A stretch of DNA of 64,000 nt from Calliphora vicina (taxonomy: Eukaryota; Arthropoda; Insecta; Diptera; Calliphoridae): positions 115,678,046 to 115,742,045 of the forward strand of contig NC_088782.1 of assembly GCF_958450345.1 (NCBI RefSeq), given 5' to 3'. Below the pieces are notes generated by a model, which was not told the DNA's origin, ran no database searches, and saw nothing but the letters and a program-made list of their open reading frames with translations. How positions within the stretch are numbered: the stretch's first letter is position 1; each line of letters opens with the position of its first letter. The position numbers were made by a program, and so were the translations under genes. Shown here piece after piece: positions 47,546 through 59,279 of this stretch.

Positions 47546-48379
47546 TTTTTATAATAAGTTTTTTTAATTACATTTATACAAATAATTGTTAATTGCCTGT
47601 AAGGATAATTTTCCATAGGCTAATAAATAATAATAAATAAATAATAATCAAAGAAAATTTAACAAATATTTTAATCTAAAACTAAAAGCCTTAAAACAAA
47701 TATTTGTTTCAATAAATGAAAAAGCTTTATCTCAAGAAATCTGTTTTATTTTTTTTATTATTGAACATTCTTCTCCATAATTACAATTACATAATTTCTT
47801 AACTTTTGTAAATTTTACAACATTTATAATTGTTCCCTCAACCATAAATCTTTGTCAAAACATTTCTCAGGAATTTTCTTCAGCTCTAAAGTTAAAATAG
47901 AAGAATTTTACATTACATTTCTATTGTCATAAATTATGAAATTTATGAAATGCTCACGTTCTTTGAGACATTTTGGAAGAAAATTACAACATTAAAATGC
48001 AAACGTGTGCAATGTGATTATTTTGTTAAATTCAAAATTCATTTACGGCTACAGACGTAACGTCAGTCAGTAAGTCAGTCAGTGAGTAGTTAGTTGTTGG
48101 CAGCATATTTGTCATAATTAGCATTAAATTTATATTTTTGCCAAAAAGGAGGAAGAAAATGTCACATACTTTTTCCCATATTATTTGCTAAATTTATATA
48201 TAAATGCTGTTTTGCATAGAGAAATATGTAAATAAATATTTTGAAATTATAGAGAATTTAATATAGGGAATATAGGTAGAAATAAATTGTTTAAATATGT
48301 AGTTAAATCATTTTATTTGGTATACATTTATTGTTTCGTAGGCAAACTGAGGGCAAGTGGAAAATTTTGCTAAACGAGC

Positions 48380-50880
48380 GGCCAATTGTGATGTTATAAG
48401 AAAAATTTTAATTCGAGTTGCCAATTTTTACTAAAAATTTACAAAAATAATGAATTAGAGTTGCCAATAATACAAGAAATAAAGATTTTTGGAAGTTTTT
48501 CATAAATTTGCTTTGCTTTTCAGTTTTTTTTAGTTAAAATTTAAAATTTTTTGCTAATCGAGTTGCCAACTTTATGGTTTTGTAGTTAATTAAATACTCG
48601 AATTGCCAACGTTGGCAGATATTTCAGTTTATGGAAGAATTGCCAATTAATCAAATTGCCAGCTATATGATTTTATGCTAATTTTATGATATCAGTCAGT
48701 TGTTTCTGATTTTTACAGCATTTAATTTACTTTTAAAGCAACTTTAGAAATAGCAGCAAAATATTTTTTTATAAATTCGTTAATTTTTATATCAGTTGTT
48801 TGGGTTTGTTTAAGTTGAGTTGCCAACTGCTTGCATTTGAGCTTACTTGAGTTGGCAACTGTATTAGAAAGTCACATTTTATTAATGCCTATATTAGTTT
48901 GTTTCTGTGGGAGCACGTTTTTTTATGTTTTCTTTGGGATCATGTTGAAAGTATTGACAAACGAGTTGCCAACTACTGAAAGTTCCAGTTGTCCTTGAGA
49001 GAGAAAAGTTTTCTTTAGTTATTTTTACAAAAAATCGATTTAAATTTAAGTAAATTTGAAATTATTTTAAATACTGAGTTGCCAACTTGTGAAGAAATAC
49101 TCTATGAATATGGCAATTATGATTAATTATTTCAATTTCTTGCTTATTATTAAGGAAAACTTACAAATTTTCGGGAATTGAGTTGCCAACTAAAAGTTAT
49201 GAAAAATCGCGTAGCCAATTTTGTAAATAAACTCGACTTCATTTATGTTTTTTTATTGTTTTTAATTATTTTTGTTATTAATTTCGTAAATAATGCTGAA
49301 TTTAAAGAAAATGTTTAATTATTAAAAAAGTTGAGTTGCCAACTATAGAACAAAATGATAATTATTTTAGAAATTTTTACAAATAACTTAAGTTTTCATA
49401 TTTATAATTGAGGAAATGTTGGAAATTTTATTAGTCGAGTTGCCAAAATTAAATTCTGAAAATTTCGTGTAGCTAACTAAGACTCAAAAGAACTGTATTT
49501 ACAAAATTGTATTACTTTTTTGTTTGTTTTAGAAGAAAATTTCATTAATTTAGTCAATTCTTTTTAATTATTTCCATATTCTTGTTTATTACTGAGGAAA
49601 AGTTGAAAATTTTATTTTTGAGTTGCCAATATGAAATTATAAATAGCTCGCGCCGCCAAATTTGACTGAAAACAACTTGATTTTTTTAATTTTATTATTT
49701 TGGTTTGTTTCTAGATATTTTTCTATTATTTTTATTTAAGTATTGCCAACCACTAAAAAATTAAATACTTGAGTTGGCAACTTTATAAGAATTTTTTTTT
49801 TTAATTTAAGAATTCTTATTAATTATTTGAATTTCCCCGTTTATTATTGAGGAAACGTTGAAAATTTGGTTAGTAGAGTTGCCAATTTGAAATTATTTAA
49901 TTTTCGTGTTGCCATTTTTGGTAGCAAAAAGCTGGATTTGATCAATTTTAATAAGTTTTTAGTTTATTTTAAGTAATTATTGTGTTTAAGTATTTAAAAA
50001 TATAATAAGTGTGTTGCCAATTACATAAATTTGTGTTAAATTAAATACTGGAGTTGCCAACTTTAGTAGAAAATCATTTTTATATTAGTAATTGTAACAT
50101 ACCATTTCCATTTTCTTGTTTAAGATTAGAAAATTTGTAAAAAATTTGGTTAGCCTAGTTGCCAACTTGAAATTATGAAAAATTCGCGTAGCCAACTTTA
50201 ACTGCAAACAACTATATTTTTAATTTTATTTCATTTTTTATTTGTTTAAAGGCATTTTCAAATTAATCAAATTAATTTTGTTGAGTTGCCAATTTAAGAA
50301 TGCAATCCTTCGTATCTTAGTAATTCTTGCATATTATTTCAGTTTTCTTAGGAAGAGTAAAAAATTTGGTTAGTGCAGTTGCCAACTTGAAATTATGAAA
50401 AACTCGCGTAGCCAACTTTAACAGCAAATAACTATATTTTTCATTTTATTTAATTTTTTAACGGTTTTTGTGACAATTTCAGCTTAACTTATTTTTTGAG
50501 TTGCCAATTTGTAGCTATTGTTTCAGTTTTTTTTGTTTATTGTTGCAGCAAGTTAAAACATTTTGTGAATTGAGTTGCCAACTTGATGTTATGAAATGAT
50601 TGTGTTATGATTTTTGTTTAAGTATTTCCATTTGCGATAATTTTAGTTTAATTAATTTTTTGAGTTGCCAATTTTTATTTATTGTTTCAGTTTTTTTTTA
50701 AAATTTTGTGAATTGAGTTGCCATTTTTGTTAAATAAAACTGGATTTTATTATTATCTTGTATTTTCGTTTATTTTTTTAAATAATTTTTATAGTTTTAT
50801 GTGTTTTCTTTAAGCATTGACAACTATAATTACTTAAACACTTTAACAAATTACAATTTAAGTTGCCAATCTAACTTAAA
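48380..50880. repeat. Array of GAGTTGCCAAC motifs in long degenerate units
   Basis: GAGTTGCCAA(C/T) or a one-base variant appears about 25 times over 2.5 kb, e.g. at 48415, 48459, 48561, 48965, 49078, 49180, 49330, 49620, 50050, 50155, 50283, 50575 and 50660. In the best-kept part two units start ATTTGGTTAG at about 50145 and 50367 (224 bp apart), each with GTTGCCAACTTGAAATTATG, CGCGTAGCCAACTTTAAC and AACTATATTTTT. Elsewhere units are heavily diverged but the motif itself is kept. Confidence 0.9.
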
Positions 50881-52269
50881 TAACAATTTGGCTACAAGTC
50901 CTTCATTTTTTTGAATGCAAAACAATAACAAAATAAATACATATTGACTTTTTTAGTTTAGTTTAGGTCTGGCAAAATGCATGCTTGAAAATGATGACAA
51001 TATAATGTTTATCTATTTCAGCATATGTGAGTAAATAATAGACATTGGAGGGCAAAAATTAAAGGGCTTTAATATAAAGGGCCTGAATTAAACTCCAGGT
51101 TGATCATTTAGGATCCCTTACAAAAAGCTTCTGATTTCAAAGATCTTTTTCTGATTTTGAAAACTTTCTTAAAGAGCTTTTTTAAAAGCTCTTCTAAAAC
51201 AGCGATCATTATATTGAGTATTTAAAAGTCAGGATTTTTTTAAAGTTACTATATGACTAGGTGGGTTTTGTCGGAAGGCTTTCCTTAAGGCCTTAGTTGT
51301 AAGGACAAGTTCTGTTGTTATTTTTATATGTTAGCATGTGTATTGGTATTGATTGTATTTTCCTGTCAAATATTATTGTTGATGATGATGAATTTTTGAT
51401 GAAAATTGCATATAGTTTGTTTGTTATTATATTTATTTATATATGTATGTGTGTGTCTATACAAAATATTTTCCAAACGTTATTTATGTGTGTAAAAATA
51501 TTTTTTTTTTGCCAAAGAATTATTTAATATATTTGTATTGTCAATTTTCTATATTTGACTTTTTTATATACACACACAATTATATTTACATTACATTTCA
51601 TTTATGTGTATTTATATGTATAAAGATATGTGTGTATGTATATAAACATGTTTATGAAAATGTTTGTTAAATTTTTTTGTTGTATATGAGTGTAGTTAAC
51701 CCAGCAAATAGTACTGATGAAGTAGAAGCATTTTTAAATATTTGCTGCATACTTTTAGGAGCACTTTTGTTTTAATGTAAGCAGTTATACATTACTTGTT
51801 TGCATCTCAACTGCTTCTTTAGAGTTTCTTTATGTAGAAATCATATATTTAGAAACCGTTTTCTTAAGATTTAATTTTAATCACAATTCCAGGTCTAAAA
51901 GGCTGAAAAATTTACTTAACTATTTTTTTAAAGTTGGTGGAGTAGGTTTAAAGCTTTTTGATTTTTAACATAATTTACTGGGTTTAATTTCTTTATAGTC
52001 TGCACAGTTTTAGACATTTGATATTTTGTTTGTCTGTTTGTAAGTATTTGCCATATAATGTGTTAATTTTATTGCAAAATGTTAGTTTAATTTCAACAAT
52101 TTTCAAGTACTTTCAACCCAAACAAAAAAAAAAAAAAAACTCAAATTGTTTGCACTATAAAATTTATAACAAAATTTTGTTTATTAAATAATTGATTTAT
52201 ATTGAAAATCTTTAAATATTTATAGTGATTAGCAAGTGACAATGTTAAGTTTGTAAGAAATTAAAGAAA
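50881..52269 (-). other. Ten-m intron, no structure recognised
   Basis: AT-rich with TG/TA-rich stretches around 51430-51660. CATACTTTTAGG near 51747 is a lone inverted match to the motif of the 59.3-61.7-kb array. Confidence 0.55.
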
Positions 52270-52600
52270 ACAAATGAAATTTAATTGAAAAATACTAAAA
52301 CTCAATTTTTTTTTTAAATTTTAAACACTATTTTTAAAGATATTTCTTTGCTTTTAAATAATAACTAGCTAAAGAATTTAATTTTGTTAAAACTAATCAA
52401 TTAACTTGAATTTTATTCAACAAATTTGAATATTGAAAAATACAAAAACTAAACTTTAAAATTTTAATTTTTTTTTTAAATTTTAAAGTCTATTTTTAGG
52501 GATATTTCTTTGTTTTTAAATAGTATATTGGTAAACAATTTAATTTTGTTAAAACTAATCACTGAACTAGAATTTTATTTAACAAATTTCAATATTTCAA
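52270..52600. repeat. Tandem duplication, ~162-bp unit
   Basis: CTATTTTTA..GATATTTCTTTG lies at 52328 and 52490, with GAAAAATAC.AAAACT upstream and TTTAATTTTGTTAAAACTAA downstream in both copies. Confidence 0.88.
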
Positions 52601-52978
52601 ACCAAAAGCATATTTTTTTCTTTTTAATATGATTAGTAAGTTCCTAGTAATTTCTTACTAGGAACTTGCCAAAAATAATTCACAAGATTTCTTTACTACT
52701 AAAAATAATTTCCCAATTTAAATAAATTCCTTTTGCTTCTAAATTGTCTTCAATCACCCCAGAAAACCAGAAAATTATCATACTTTTTGTCACGCTAACG
52801 CCTAAAAGTATAATTGCAGCAAAAATACAATTATTTACACAATTTTATCCTCAACATCACACTCTACTGTGTACACACAGCCTATAGGACCTTAGCCATA
52901 AAATGTTTATTAATAAAATTACACTATTAAGTAAAATTTGTTGACTGTACAACAATAATCAAATAGAGGAAGAGCTAT

Positions 52979-52999
52979 AGAGAGAGAGAGAGAGAGAGA
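52979..52999. repeat. (AG)n microsatellite
   Basis: An uninterrupted AG dinucleotide run of about 10 units. Confidence 0.97.
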
Positions 53000-53191
53000 A
53001 AAAATTAAATACCAAAGATTTTGGAAAGGAATGTTTGAGGTTTGAGAGTCTGGAAAAACGCGAAAGACAGCAAGCAGCATCAGATAACAAAAATGAAATA
53101 ATGAAATTTAATTATAAACTTGCAGAGCAGACAGACAGTGAATGAATGATAAACAAAAATGACAGGCAAGTCAATTTAAACAAATAGAGTA

Positions 53192-53199
<8 letters not shown>

Positions 53200-53222
<23 letters not shown>

Positions 53223-53223
53223 T
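53200..53223. repeat. Poly-T tract (24 nt)
   Basis: An unbroken run of T on the plus strand, that is poly-A on the Ten-m sense strand. No retrotransposed sequence was recognised next to it. Confidence 0.95.
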
Positions 53224-53364
53224 GTAAATACTACTTTTAGGGGTTAGGAAATAGTATAGTAAGCCATAAATTTTGTATTAGAAAAGAAACTAATTAAAAG
53301 AATTGAATAATTTCTTAAATATTAAAGAATATTTACTAAAGTGTTATTTTTAGGTACCTTTAGT

Positions 53365-54410
53365 TGTGTGTGTAAATCATGCTTATGTTTAAAATACCAA
53401 ATCTAAATCAATGAATTTCATGTATAATGTTTATCAAGGTCCTAAGTATTTTGCTATTGAAAATTAATAAAATCGTTTCAGTGAAGAAAAAGTTATGATG
53501 GAAAATGTAAGACTAATTCGTAAAAGTCTCAAACAAGAAAACGATTTAAAATAAAAGTGAAAATTTATTATAAATTAATAAAAAATGTTTAATAAGTGAT
53601 TATTAAGTAAATCAGCTACAGATACATACAATTTAGTTGATTTAGCTATTTTCGGCTAAATGTCAGTGTGTGTAAATCAAGCTCACTTCCAAAATACAAA
53701 ATCTAAATCAATGAAATTCATGTATAATGTTTATCAAGGTCCTAAGTAGTTTGCTATTGAAAATTAATGAAATCGTTTCAGTGGAGAAAAAGTTATGATG
53801 GAAAATGTAAGACTATCACGAAAACGTCTTAATTTTTGAATTAAACAAGCAAATAATTTTAAAAAATAGAAAAACTTATTATAAATTAATAAAAAAAATG
53901 TTTAATAAGTGATTATTAAGTGACTCAGCTACAGATTCATAAAATTTAGTTGATGTAGCTAGTTTCGGCTAAATGTCAAAATCAATGAAATCCATCTATA
54001 ATGTTTATCAAGGTCCTAAGTAGTTTGCTATTGAAAATTAATGAAATCCTTTCAGTTTCGAAAAAGTTATGATGGAAAATGTAAGACTATCACGAAAACG
54101 TCTTAATTTTTGAATTAAACAAGAAAATAATTTAAAGAAAATAGAAAAACTTATTATAAATCAATAAAACATGTTTAATAAGTGATTGATAAATAAATAT
54201 TCATAAAATTTAGCTGATTTAGCTATTTTCGGCTAAATGTTAGTGTGTGTAAATCATACCCACATCCACAATACAAAATCGAAATCAAAGAAATTCCTAA
54301 ATAAGGTTTATCAAGGTCCTAGGCAGTTGCCTATTGAAAATCAGCAAAATTTATTCAGTAGCAACAAATTTATGATGAATAATTTAAGACTATCTTAGGA
54401 AAGTATGATG
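53365..54410. repeat. Tandem array, ~300-bp unit, about 3.5 copies
   Basis: Units start GTGTGTGTAAATCA at about 53365, 53664 and 54240. A third unit at about 53977 has lost its first ~35 bp. All share ATGTTTATCAAGGTCCTA, TTGCTATTGAAAATTA, AAAAAGTTATGATGGAAAAT, TTTAATAAGTGATTATTAAG and TTAGCTATTTTCGGCTAAAT. Adjacent copies are very similar, so the array is younger than its neighbours. There is no open frame. Confidence 0.95.
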
Positions 54411-56269
54411 TTTTTTAATGAAAACTGTTTAAAAATAGTTTTTGTTGATTTTTTTGAAGTATTTTGTCTCATAGTTTTTGAAAAAGCCAACTCAGTGCTT
54501 GGATAAGCATCAATGTAGAAGTGAATGATTGAAAATTAGTGCAATTTGTGCTAAAATTTTAAACATTTCTTAATTATTTTTCCTTTCTAAAGTTTGTATA
54601 GCATATTTTAAGGCTTTATATACAAATTAGTTTTAATAAATATCTCAAGATTTCTCGGCAAAAATTAAAATTATTTCTAAATAAAACAATTTGCTAAAAT
54701 TCTCTTTAGTGTTATATACTAAAATTTATTGAATAACCCAAGAAAAGGGTGGCTAAATAAATTTCATCCAACATTTTCTAACACTTAATAACAATATTTC
54801 TAAACAATGTTTATAGTAAAGCAATTTATTAGTTTTGGTTGAAGTTCTACATGAAGCATAGTTTTAGGCTAAAAATATTTGTGTAAGTTTTGAAGAAGGG
54901 CTAAATTGCTCTTACTCTCAGCTTTTTATATTTGTTTAAAATGTTTTGGAAAATTGTTTATTTGTTGCTAATAATTGTAGGTTTGAATGATCAAAAGTAA
55001 GTAATTTATTTTATTGTAAAAAAATTTTAATTAAAAATATTGTATGTTTAGTTTTTTCTATTTTTTCGATTTGTTTAAAATTCTGGAAAATGTTTAATAT
55101 ATTTTCAGTTTCTAATGATTTATTTAGAAATTGAAGTAGTTGTTTTCATATATTAACTAGCCTTTTATTTAAAAGAAAACAATTTGCAATGAAAACTAAT
55201 AAATAAAGCAAAAATTTGCCAATTATTGAAGAGCAAGAGAAAAATGAAGGAATTTTTTAAACTAAAAAATAATTCTCAGGTTATAAAAAAACTTGTTTTC
55301 ATTTTAATTTAAGTTTTTATATTCAATACCTTAAAGTAATTTTGAAAATACGTTTTTAACCTTTAACCCCCAGAAGCTTTAAAAGCATATTTAACATGAA
55401 CAGACAGGCAAATTTTTAAAATCCTAAGCTTACATACAAAATATAACAAATTCCTAAAATATTAGAAAAATTTTATTTTTGTACAAACTAAATCCTGCCC
55501 TTTTGTTTTAGAAACAACTACAATTTATATAAGAAAACTATATATTTTTTGGTCTTTAGCAGAATAAACAAAAAATTTTATTAAAATTTATTATACACAA
55601 AATCTATACTTTTTTTTGAATAACCAAAAATATGGCATAAATAAAATAAATTATACATAACAATACTCTAACAAAAACACACACGTCTTGCATAAGTGTG
55701 TGTGTGTCCTTGTGTTAAGGAAACATTTTTTTAAGCCTTTGGTTGGGTTTCACCAACAAATATTTTGTGGGTGGCCTAAATGTTTTATGGTCATAATTTT
55801 AAGCTAAATAATTTATTTATTTCAAGTTTTCTTTATATCTCTTTTACTCGAAACAATATTAAAAAGTATACATATATGAAATTGAATTATTTGCTTAGAA
55901 AATTAAAATATTAAAATGCAAAGAAAATGAAGTAAAAACTGTAAAACACAAACAAAATGTTGCATAACCTAAGGCTTAAAAATATTGTGGTGTTTATGTA
56001 TGCTAAAGCATAGTAAAGTAAAAGCCTATTTTAAGGGGTGTTAAATTAAGTTATAAACAATTGAAAATTTAATAATTTACAAATGAAATTTGTAAATGTG
56101 AGAAATGTTTTAAAAGATTTTAAATTAAGAAAAATAAACTCTTAAAAAGAAATTAAATAAAGGTAATAAAAATAAAAAAAAAACTATTTTATAAATTTGT
56201 AAATTAGAAAAAAAAGAAAATATAGAGTAATAAATATCATAAATGATATAAATGTAAATTTTAAGCACC

Positions 56270-57500
56270 AAGGATCTTTAGAAACTTAAAATTTTCTTGG
56301 ATTTAAATGAAATTCCTTAAAGGGAAATTTTTATTTCTCAAGATATTGACAAATTTGTTAATGATTTTTAATTATTTTAAGAGTAGTTTTATATTTCTAG
56401 AAAAAATTTAAAAATTTCCCTTGTTAAATAAAATTTCGTTAAAGGGAAATTTTTATTTTCCAAAATTTTCAGGAAAAACAATATTAATTTTGTTATATAT
56501 TATCTTTATTTTTGATTTCTGTAAAAAAATTAAAAATTTCCCTGGTTTAAAAAAATTTCCCTTTAAGGAATGTTTTAGTTTTTAAGATTTTTATGAAATT
56601 TGTATTATATTTCATTTATAATTTTTGTTACTCTCAATTTCAGTAAAAAAAATAAAAATTTCCCTTACTAAAAAAAATTTCCCTTTAAGGGAAATTTTTA
56701 TTTGTCAAGATTTTAAAAATTATTTTTTCACGTTTTGTTTAGTTTTCTTTATATTTTTATTCCTATATATTTTTTTAAATTTTTTTATGTATGTTAAAAA
56801 AATTTCCCTTCAAGGGAAATTTTTGTTATTCAAAATTTTTTAAAAATATTAACTAAATTATATTGTTTCTTATTTATGTTTTGGTTTTCTATAACAAATT
56901 AAAAATTTTCCTAGTTATAAAAATTTCCCTTAAGGGGAAATTTTTGTTTTACAAGATATTAAAGGAAAAGCATTTGTGTATTACTCTATTTATTATAAGT
57001 TATTTATTTTTATAAAAAATTTAAAATTTCCCTCGCTTGAAAAAATTTTCTTTTAAGGGAAATTTTTATTTTTCAAGATTTAAAATTTTCTATTTTCATG
57101 TTTTGTTTAGTTTTCTTTATACTTTGTATTTCTATTTAATTTTTTAAAATTTCCTTATGTTAAAAAAATTTCCCTTCAAGGGAAATTTTTATTATACAAG
57201 ATTTTCTTAAAAATATTTATTTAGTTTAATTGTTTATCATTTATGTAATTGATTTGTATAAAAAATTTAAAATTTCCCTTGCTAGAAAAAATTTCACTTA
57301 TTAGGAAATTTTTATTTTACAATGATATTTGCCTTTTACTCTATTGATTTTTATAAACATTTTTAAATTTCTCTAGCTTAAAATAATTTCCCTTTAAGGG
57401 AATTTTTTATTTTTTTTAAATTTTCCTCTCTTAAATATTTCCTTTTAATTTCTGTAAATTTTCTTTGTTCCAAAAAATATTCCTTAAGGGAAGTTTTTAT
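56270..57500. repeat. Array of short palindromes TTTCCCTTTAAGGGAAA
   Basis: About eleven copies of a self-complementary core TTTCCCTTNAAGGGAAA, each followed by TTTTTATTTT.CAAGAT, near 56315, 56437, 56550, 56665, 56795, 56920, 57035, 57165, 57285, 57385 and 57470. Spacing is regular at about 90-130 bp. Several copies are perfect (56665, 56795, 57165, 57385); others have one arm decayed. The sequence between cores is AT-rich and more variable than the core. Confidence 0.93.
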
Positions 57501-59270
57501 TACTTGAGATAATACCAAGAAAAATTTTAATTTTGTCCAAAAATCATAAAAATTTTATAGATTTTTATTAAATTTCTTTAATATTTTATTTAAATTGTAC
57601 CTTTCTCTTAATATAGCATCACTTCAGGGAACTATAATTTTTATTAAAACCATTAAACCCATATGAAATTTTTTTCTAACAATTCAATTGCTGTTTCCCC
57701 TTTCTCTTATTATTCCTTATGAAACATAAAATTCCTTAACAATTTATTTAATATCTTGAAGTATTTACTATATAAACCAAATTAACCCTTTGTATTTATA
57801 TTTAATCCCCCCGACTCTTATTTAACAAAATATTTTCCCTTTCCCCCTTTGAAACATTCACCCACTTGATTCTTTTATAAAATTGATGAAAGTTTTTTTT
57901 TTTCGCCGGTTTTCCTTACTTTTTATTTGTTCATCATCAACATCACAACCAGCAAAATCATCATCAGCAGCAGCAGTAACAACGTCAATGTAAACAAAGA
58001 CATTGTAATCTGTGGCACAGAAAACAAAAAAAAAAAACAGGGAAAACAGCTGAATTGAAGAGCTGAAGAAGATGTGAGGAAGATGAAATAAAAGTAAACT
58101 CTTGCTTAACTTATTAACACTTATCTTATCACTGTGATAGAGAGAAGTGGGGGGGGGAGAGAAAGATGCCCAAACAAATGCCAATAGAAATCGATATTAT
58201 ACACAATTTGAAAAAAGAATATTCAAGTTTTTGAATCGTGGTTAAGTTGAAATCATAAAAAATACCAAAAAAAAAACAAAACTGGAAAAGAGTTAGTGGT
58301 AAATTGCACTCACTCATGTACTCTTTAGCTCATTCTTCGTTCATTTGTTTGTGCACTGGCTCAACAACAATAAAACCCAATTTGGAGAAATCAAGAAAAA
58401 AAACACACAGTAAAACCCTGCTCTCATCAACCAGCAACAAAAAAAAAATAGTACCAAATTTTTAGTATTTTTTTCTCTTTCATTATCCTTGGGGACTACA
58501 ACAAAACATTTAACTGATTGTGATTGCATGGGTGTATTGTTGTTGGCTGTATGTGTACGAATGAGTATTTGTTGTAACAACAAAAACTTGCTTTAATAAT
58601 TTTTTTGTTTACTACTCTTCGTTGTTGTTTTTGTTGTTGCTGGTGTTCGTTTTACTTTTGCCCTCAAATTCTCTACGTATTGTATTGTTTTTTGTTGTTT
58701 TTTTGGTATTTTGCGTATAAATTTTTATTTCGGTTCCTGTTGGCATGATTTTTTGATTTGCTATACACCTGGGAATCATACTTTAACTTGTTCAGATATT
58801 CTGTACAAGTGTATGTATGTGTGTGTATAAAGGTTTTGGTGGTGGTAGTGGTGTTGTGTATGCGTGTGTGTGTATTTGTGTTTAAATTGCCAAGATGGTT
58901 GTTTAACGTCAAGAAAATAAATTGTCTGTGCGTGCAGTAATTGGAAATTACATTTGATTGTGATTGTATGTAACGTAGGAGTGTGTATGCTTGTTTGTAT
59001 AGATGATTTGTATATTAACATCTATGCACGCAGGTTTATATTTATTTATATATACACACCTTAATATATTTATTTGATTTCATGGCAGATTTTAAATTGA
59101 TTCATGTGTTTCGTTTTTTTTTTGCTTTAGCTGTAACATATAGTAATTTAAAAGTTACTGTATTACGTATAACTGATAAAATTAACAACCATATCAGTAA
59201 TTAATAAAATTGGTTCGACCTAAAAAAACAGATTTCAAACTAAATAAGGACATTAAACAACAATATTGTT
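57501..59270 (-). other. Ten-m intron, less repetitive segment
   Basis: Somewhat GC-richer patches, with CATCATCA/CAGCAGCAG at about 57930-57980, AACAACAA and GTTGTTGTT runs at 58360-58640, and GTGTGT stretches at 58810-58880. These trinucleotide-rich patches give short open frames on both strands but none looks like a conserved protein. Possibly regulatory; no specific element can be named. Confidence 0.5.
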
Positions 59271-59279
59271 TAAATATAA

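Noticed and set aside
57858..58184. 108-residue minus-strand open frame with Ala/Asp run
   Set aside because: Made by trinucleotide CAT/CAG repeats. There is no acceptor/donor pair in phase with Ten-m and no family resemblance.
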